DNA of 64,000 nt from Spirodela intermedia. Taxonomy: Eukaryota > Streptophyta > Magnoliopsida > Alismatales > Araceae. Position numbers and translations under genes: made by a program. Of the stretch, positions 58,079 through 64,000 are shown piece after piece. The stretch covers positions 9,047,392 to 9,111,391 of the forward strand of contig LR746265.1 in assembly GCA_902729315.2 (NCBI GenBank), given 5' to 3'. Numbering within the stretch: the stretch's first letter is position 1; each line of letters begins with the position of its first letter. The notes below the pieces were generated by a model. That model made no database searches. It worked only from the letters and a program-made list of their open reading frames with translations, and was not told where the DNA came from.

Positions 58079-58198
58079 GTCGCAACCTTTTGAGAGCATA
58101 TTAGATGCGATGAAGAGCCTCCTCTTGCTGCACGGACCTAAGGATGAAGCTCCTTAACACGCGCCCCACCTCCATCTAGCTCCTCTCCGTCAGGTGAC
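58079..58198 (+). repeat. LTR remnant right of solo LTR
   Basis: Begins GTCGC and ends GTGAC (58194-58198), the TSD of E'. Equivalent to 20630-20750. Confidence 0.82.
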
Positions 58199-59818
58199 TG
58201 ATAAGTCTTCATTATCATGAGTTAATAATTAGTAAATAATATAGTTTTAGCCGTAAATCATGATAAATAGACTTATATTTGTGTTAAAGTGTGAAAAATG
58301 GTTTTAAGTTGATAAATGTGAATTTTTAGGTAATTATGTGATTTTATACGATTTGTACAGTCTTATATTTGAGATAAATGAAGGAAAAGAAATAAAAAAA
58401 AAACATAGTAAAATGGGGGGACCTGCTGGCCTGGCGGGCCCGCAAGCGGGTCGGAAGCATAGTCGGGGAGTAACTGTGAGCAGGGGCTCGAGCGGCTTGA
58501 ACTAATGGGGGCACGTGTGTGTCACTCTCCTTCCACATCACTGGTGGCAAGCCGGCTGTGGGGCAAGGAGTGGTCGTACACGCGCGAGAAACGGACTTGC
58601 TTAGAAATCTAACATTACTATATATTCGTCCGAAAATTCGACGCACAACCGATGTGAGACCAAACCCGCGTCATCTTCCCAGAAGGGGTGGGGCAACCGG
58701 CGTGGGTTCGAATCCTCCCAAAGCCAAAACTCATATTTTTTTATCTGATTATCATGACTTTCCTTCAGACCGCCACGGAAGGATTAAGCAACAAGAATCG
58801 CTGGATCATCGGCGAAAATCTTGTCAACGCAATTCGCGGAGCATTGTTACTAAAATTGTTGAACAATTCACGATAAAAGGATCGCAAATCCAACAAGTAA
58901 AGCATCTCCGATTGATCGACGAACAAGCTGTCGTCGGGAAGAGGATAATCCGCCGGGAGATGAGTCGCCACCTCCTGAGAGCGTACCAGATGCGATGAAG
59001 AGCCTACTCTTGTTGCACGAACTTGAGGATGAAGCTCCTTGACACACGCCTCACCTCCATCCAGCTCCTCTCGGTCGGGTAACAGCAAAGTCGCAAAGTC
59101 GCCCTTTTTCTGCTCCGCCGGGTGATAGCCGTTAGAGATGATTTGACGACCCATTTCATTGATCTCTAGACTTTGCAAGGAGATCAAGAGATTGCCCACA
59201 TCGTCCTTGTCCAAAGAGAGCCTTCAAGGCTGTAGACACTACACGACTATCTTCCCGAATGCTCAGGATTCTAATGCATTGCCGATGCATCGCCGCCGCG
59301 ATGCCGAAACTCTGCTTTCCTACTTTCACCTTACTTTACGCTTCATTTAGTGATAATTTGTGTGATTTTAATTTACCAAAATGTACTTCGTTCAATTACG
59401 ATTCTTCCGACTTTTACAGATCTTAATTTGATCAATTAAATCATCTGTAATCGCTTACCTAAGAATCGTCGGGTGGAACTCTGTTTCCGCCTGATACGCA
59501 TTTGTCGGGCGCTGATGTCATCTTGACGTCTGCACCCTTATTTTCTTTTTCCGTGAATTTTAAATATATTTCCTTTTCATTTCCTAGTATAAAATTCATA
59601 GAAAATAGTATTCTTTGCAAAAACTTCTGAATAATTACTAGATATTATATTACATCCTTGTGATTGGCCTGGAAAATTAGTGTTTTTTTTGGAAGTTTTA
59701 TTGAATTATAATTGATATATTTGTTCAGAAATACTTCTAAATATTTGAAAATTTATATTTTCTAGTTTTATAAATTTTATATTTGCGTGATTTAATATAC
59801 AACGACTAAGTCACATCA
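58199..59818 (+). repeat. 5' LTR of element E'
   Basis: 1620 bp. Antisense ORF 59214-58765 (149 codons, MDKDDVGNLLISLQSLEINE start) extends further upstream than in other LTRs. Confidence 0.92.
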
Positions 59819-59823
59819 AATTT

Positions 59824-59841
59824 TGGCGCCGTTGCCGGAGA
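59824..59841 (+). other. Primer binding site of element E'
   Basis: TGGCGCCGTTGCCGGAGA, identical to that of E. Confidence 0.85.
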
Positions 59842-60039
59842 TGTATTGCATACATTTAGTATTCTTCTATTTTTTTCTTAGAGTACAAAAAAAATAAAAT
59901 TAACTCTTGTTTTATTTTTTTCTTGCCGAAATTTTTTTTTAGAAAAAGGGAATGAAAAGAAGCAAGGCAAGGACTGGAGCATACTGAAGGAGGGTAACAA
60001 TTACTAAACTTTTTTCCCTCGAATTTATTACTTTTTTTT

Positions 60040-62462
60040 ATGCATGGTGGAAGATCCTTGCATCCAAGGCTAGAAAATCCTTCTATTATTTCATCCAAAA
60101 CTAAAAATCCGAAAGAAAAAAATTAATTTTGATAGATCCTGAAGAAAGTACAGGTCAAACTGAGAACAATCCTATGGCCATGAAAAATTATTATATCCCT
60201 GATTCATTTCAAAGAGCATCCAATATTAGAGTCCCATTAGCACCCACTGTTAAATTCGAAATAAATCTAGGAATTTTTCAAATGCTCCCTAATTTTCATG
60301 GATTGCCTTTAGAGGAACCTCATCAACAGTTAGAAAAATTTCATATGGTTTGTGATTTAGTTAATGTCCCTCAAGGTACACCGGAAATTATTAAGATGAA
60401 ATTATTTCCTCATACACTTAGGGACAAAGCTAGCCATTGGTTATCCACATTAGATAGAGAATTAACTAGCTGAAAAGACATAGAACAAGCCTTTCTTCGA
60501 AAATTTTATCCCTTAGGAAAAACTCAAAATATGAGAAAACATATATAGAATTTTTCTCAAAGACCAGTAGAAACTTTGCATGAGACATGGGAAAAATTCA
60601 AAGATTTACTTAGAAAGTGTCCTCATCATGCTATACCAAAGTGGCAGCTCAATAGAATTTTTTATGATGGATTATTAGAACAACATAGAAATATGGTTGA
60701 TTCTATATGTGGAGGAGCTTTTATGGAGAAAACCCCTGATGAGATTTACAGTCTTTATGAAAATTTAAGTGAAAATTCTAGAGATCAAGCCTCTTTTGAA
60801 TTATATGATAGGGATAAGAAGAGAGGAATTTATGAATTGCATCATGATGACTAAATTGAGAAATGATGTTAATCAGATTAATCAAAGATTAGAAAAACTT
60901 GATTTACTTATTGACAATATTAGAAAGCCTCTTAACCCTCAATTTAATTCAAATAGTACATCTCCTATGTATGGTGAAAATGATTATTCTGAATTTCAAT
61001 ACTATAATTTAGATCAATCATTTCACCCTAGGCAAGAACAAGTGCAAGTAGCTCACGGTTTTAATAGAAATAGGGAACCTTTTTCAAATTCTTATAATCC
61101 TAATTGGAAGAATAATTTTTCATGAAAATAATATTCAAAATTCAGAAGCACTTAGACTCAATTCAAACTCTAAATTTCGTCCAAAACAAGAATATAGATT
61201 TCAGAAAAATCAGCCCTCTCAAACCCAACCTGATACTATGGAAATGATGCAGCAAATGAGCCAAATGATGCAACAAACTATGAATCAAATGATGTTGCAC
61301 TAGAAACAAATTATAGAAACTCTTGGGAATAAGAGAGAAGAGGGACAGCCACCTAGTCAGCCCATAGAAAATTCAGGAAACTGTCCAATAGTAGGATTTC
61401 AGCAAGGAGAGTCTAGCTGGATAAATTTAGAAAAAAACCCACGAAATGAAAATGTTAGGACAGTGAATACATTGAGTGAGAATGTTTTACCAAATCCATA
61501 TTTCCAATTATTAGAAGAAATTGATGAGCCAATAGAAGTAAATGAGAATATTAAGGCTAGAAATATAGTAGCAGAAAATTTGAATAAAATCATTTATTGC
61601 TCACAATTGATGAATGAATATAGTGAGGATGATGAGGAGAAAGAGCCCTTAGAATGAAGAATCATCCAAATTTTAGTAGAAGGGAGTAAGGACAGAAATG
61701 AAGAGAAACATATTTCAGGTGAGGAAAAATCAGTTGTTTTGGGAGATGTAGGAGACAAAATTAATAAACCTAATCATAATTTTGCAGCCATGGATGTTGA
61801 TAGTGAGGATGATGATGTATATCATATACCAAAATTAAAAGATAGCTCTTGGGAAGATGAAGAATTTGATGAGTTGAGAAATGAAAAACTAGAAAAAGAG
61901 TTAATTCAACTAATGGAGAGAAACGAAAATAATGAATATGAATATAGAGATAATTTTGGAGGAGAAAATTTGAATTTTACTGAATTCATTAGATTTGAGA
62001 TTAAAGAAGGTAATCCTTCCATCATTCAAAACCCACAGCCCATTAGAATTATTTCTAAGCTTGAAATATTTCACTCCTCGCAAATTGAACAAATATGTAT
62101 GGAAGATAAAATGGAGCAGGGGAAGATTATGTAGATAAAAGAACACATTAAGAAATGGGTGAGTGGAAGAATTAGAGATATCATTTAGATGAAAAGAATT
62201 TAGATTGGGTAAGAGCTAATTTGAAAATTATATGGCCTGATCACATTTTATGGTCTATTAATAGAAAGAGTATTTATTAATGAATGAGAGCCTTACAAAA
62301 CAAGATAGAAATAAGGAAAGATTCTTTTCAAAATGGAAATATTATTTTTGGGAAAATTTTGTTAATTTCCATTTTTTTTTGGCTGAAAGTATGTCAAGGT
62401 ATATATATGAAGTATATGAATTTATGCTAAATCTGAAAAAGAATATCATGAAACTTACCTAG
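60040..62462 (+). pseudogene. gag-X pseudogene of element E'
   Basis: ATG 60040 to TAG 62460-62462. Shares with E the A-run frameshift near 60118, the Trp-to-stop changes near 60473 and 60546, the frameshifts near 60853 and 61125, and the later break near 61655. It lacks E's stop at 24588, so the acidic X piece 61739-62134 is longer here. One extra base deletion near 62184 is its own. Gag, Met/Gln tract (61250-61290) and the X C-terminus (KWKYYFWENFVNF) are readable. Confidence 0.85.
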
Positions 62463-64000
62463 GGATAGAAATATATTTTGATGGCCATAGATCATCTTAT
62501 ATGATCTAAGAGCTGTCCAGCTGAAGATATTAAATCTAGTGCTACATGGGAGGCAACCCATGGTTTTTATTTCATTCTGTTTGATTTTTTTCTAAGCTCT
62601 ATTTTTCTTAGAATTTTGCAGTACTTGTTTTTGTATTTGTTTTTTCGAAAAAGTGCAGGAGGAGGAGTGTAAGATGAAGTGAAAAATTAAAAACGAGGTT
62701 GGGGTGATGTCTTTCTGAGTTTTATCAATTATGAAAATATTTTTAATGCTTAACTTTGCGCATATGCATGCTTCACTTGAAAATTATATTTTCTACATAT
62801 TCTATTTTGATTTTCTGTGTCATTGAGCACAATGTCATTTTTAAGTTGGGGGGTGAAGTATTCATTATTAATTTATGCTGTAGGATGATTAAGAACATGT
62901 GTTTGCATTAGAACAGCAACTGAAAAAAAAAAATAATAAATAAAATTCGTAAAAACTGCAATATCTATTTTCTGATTTTCTGTTAGGAACAACAGACAAA
63001 AAACAGCCTGAAATTTGAAATTCTAGAGACCCTTTTCTCACATTTCAATCTCCTAGACATATATCACTGAAATTCGAAATTACAACTATAAAGAGGATAG
63101 TTTTGATTTATTTTTGACAAATTTATTGTTGCTAAAAATAGAACTAAAAACAGAAAATAGAATTGTCAGAACTATCTAATTTACAAATTTCTTACATCAT
63201 ATTGCATGCATGAAAAATTAAATCAATTAGATTGATTAACCAAAAGATACTAGGAAGATTATTATTGAGTCAAAAGAATGATCTAGTAGCATGAAATGTT
63301 GGAATACTCCTTGGATACATGATAGATAACATGGATTTGATTTTACAGATTTTCACTTCATGATCTTGATGGATAGTATTTACTTGATGTGAAAATTTGA
63401 TTGATCATTTGAGTTTAATAGAGATTTTTGCACCCTGATCTATAGGACTTGTGAGGAGAAATCATTTATTTTGAAAAAAAGAGGGAGAGCAATGTGAAAA
63501 ATCTAGAAACGAAGAGTACACATGGAGGGTGTGAGACATTATTCTCATTGTCGAAAATCGTGTATAGAAAAACACTTACTGCAAAATAAGTGGATAAAGT
63601 GAAAGCCCTGAAAATGAAGAGTACACATGGAGGCTGTGAGACATCATTCTTATTGTCAAAATTTGTCTACAGGAAAAGCTACTTATCCACTATATATATC
63701 AAAAAAAAAAGAAGGAAGAAATATAGTGCACACTTCAAAAATCAAGCCATGGAAAAAGGGAAATGTAGGATCAATATTATTCTTAGATGATTATTGATAA
63801 TTGGAACATCTTGTAAATATATCTATGAGTAAAGAAGTGATAAAGATGTGAATAGAAGAAGTGAAGTCTAGATTGTTATTCCAAGGAGTACTTAAACATC
63901 TAAGTGCTTGACATCATTCTTAAATACTTGATATAAGAGTCCAAAGTGTCTAAAGGTGCATCATTTCTAATTGTATTTTATTTTCTTTCTATATTGAAAT
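62463..64000 (+). other. 3' untranslated region of element E'
   Basis: Hairpin 62545-62562, internal tract CATTGAGCACAATG plus G-run 62821-62858, tandem ~60-bp blocks near 63505 and 63610. The window ends before the terminal polypurine tract. Confidence 0.7.

Larger units (their letters stand above)
58199..64000 (+). mobile_element. Element E': duplicate of element E, cut by window end
   Basis: LTR 58199-59818, primer site, gag-X pseudogene, 3' untranslated region. Same insertion site and left TSD GTGAC as E, and the same disabling mutations, so it is a copy made by DNA duplication, not by transposition. The 3' LTR lies beyond the window. Confidence 0.93.

Overview
The window is almost pure transposable-element DNA from a plant nuclear genome. 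The evidence is Athila-type Ty3/gypsy LTR retrotransposons (tRNA-Asp-type primer site, plant-type gag and pol, 1.6 kb LTRs starting TGATAAG) and a spliced plant casein kinase 1-like gene of the HD16/EL1/MLK type with GT-AG introns. It is a flowering plant, perhaps a monocot; the species cannot be named from the sequence. No CRISPR, rRNA, plasmid or bacterial gene was seen.

One retrotransposon family dominates. Its LTR (about 1.62-1.65 kb) occurs at least eleven times on both strands: as paired LTRs, as solo LTRs with target-site duplications (TSDs), and nested inside each other. Only element B (39020-49422) carries pol, as one continuous gag-pol frame broken by nonsense codons. Five other copies (A 1023-8522; C 9855-14187, minus; E 20751-29880; F 33085-38854, minus; E' 58199-64000) have no pol. 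There gag runs in frame into an unrelated acidic C-terminal region of about 300 residues, here called gag-X. These look like non-autonomous TR-GAG-type elements living beside an autonomous partner.

Layout. 1-1022: 3' part of an older element 'P'. 1023-8522: element A inserted in P. 8523-9854: P and its LTR-like/promoter-like end. 9855-14187: element C (minus, truncated). 14188-16279: second P fragment. 16280-17848: 3' end of a kinase gene copy. 18107-30624: an LTR interrupted by a minus-strand solo LTR (TSD AGGAC) and by element E (TSD GTGAC), whose 3' LTR holds another solo LTR. 30625-33084: third P fragment, with an empty copy of the A/B insertion site. 33085-38854: element F (minus). 38855-49977: P with element B at the same site A occupies. 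49978-54621: LTR-like/promoter-like region and the longest kinase gene copy. 54761-64000: second copy of the minus LTR, LTR remnant and element E', plus a later solo LTR (TSD GTCGC).

The left and right parts are a tandem segmental duplication with a period of about 36-38 kb. E and E' share insertion site, TSD and nearly all disabling mutations, and the kinase copies match through exons and introns. The kinase copy at 51355-53680 keeps an open frame over eleven exons but lacks a recognisable N-terminus and the C-terminal region usual for the family. All gag and pol genes are broken, so present mobility would depend on copies elsewhere. Most promising for follow-up: the gag-X protein, the gag-X/gag-pol swap at one insertion site, a conserved antisense ORF in the LTRs, and compact regulatory and hairpin motifs kept in many copies.
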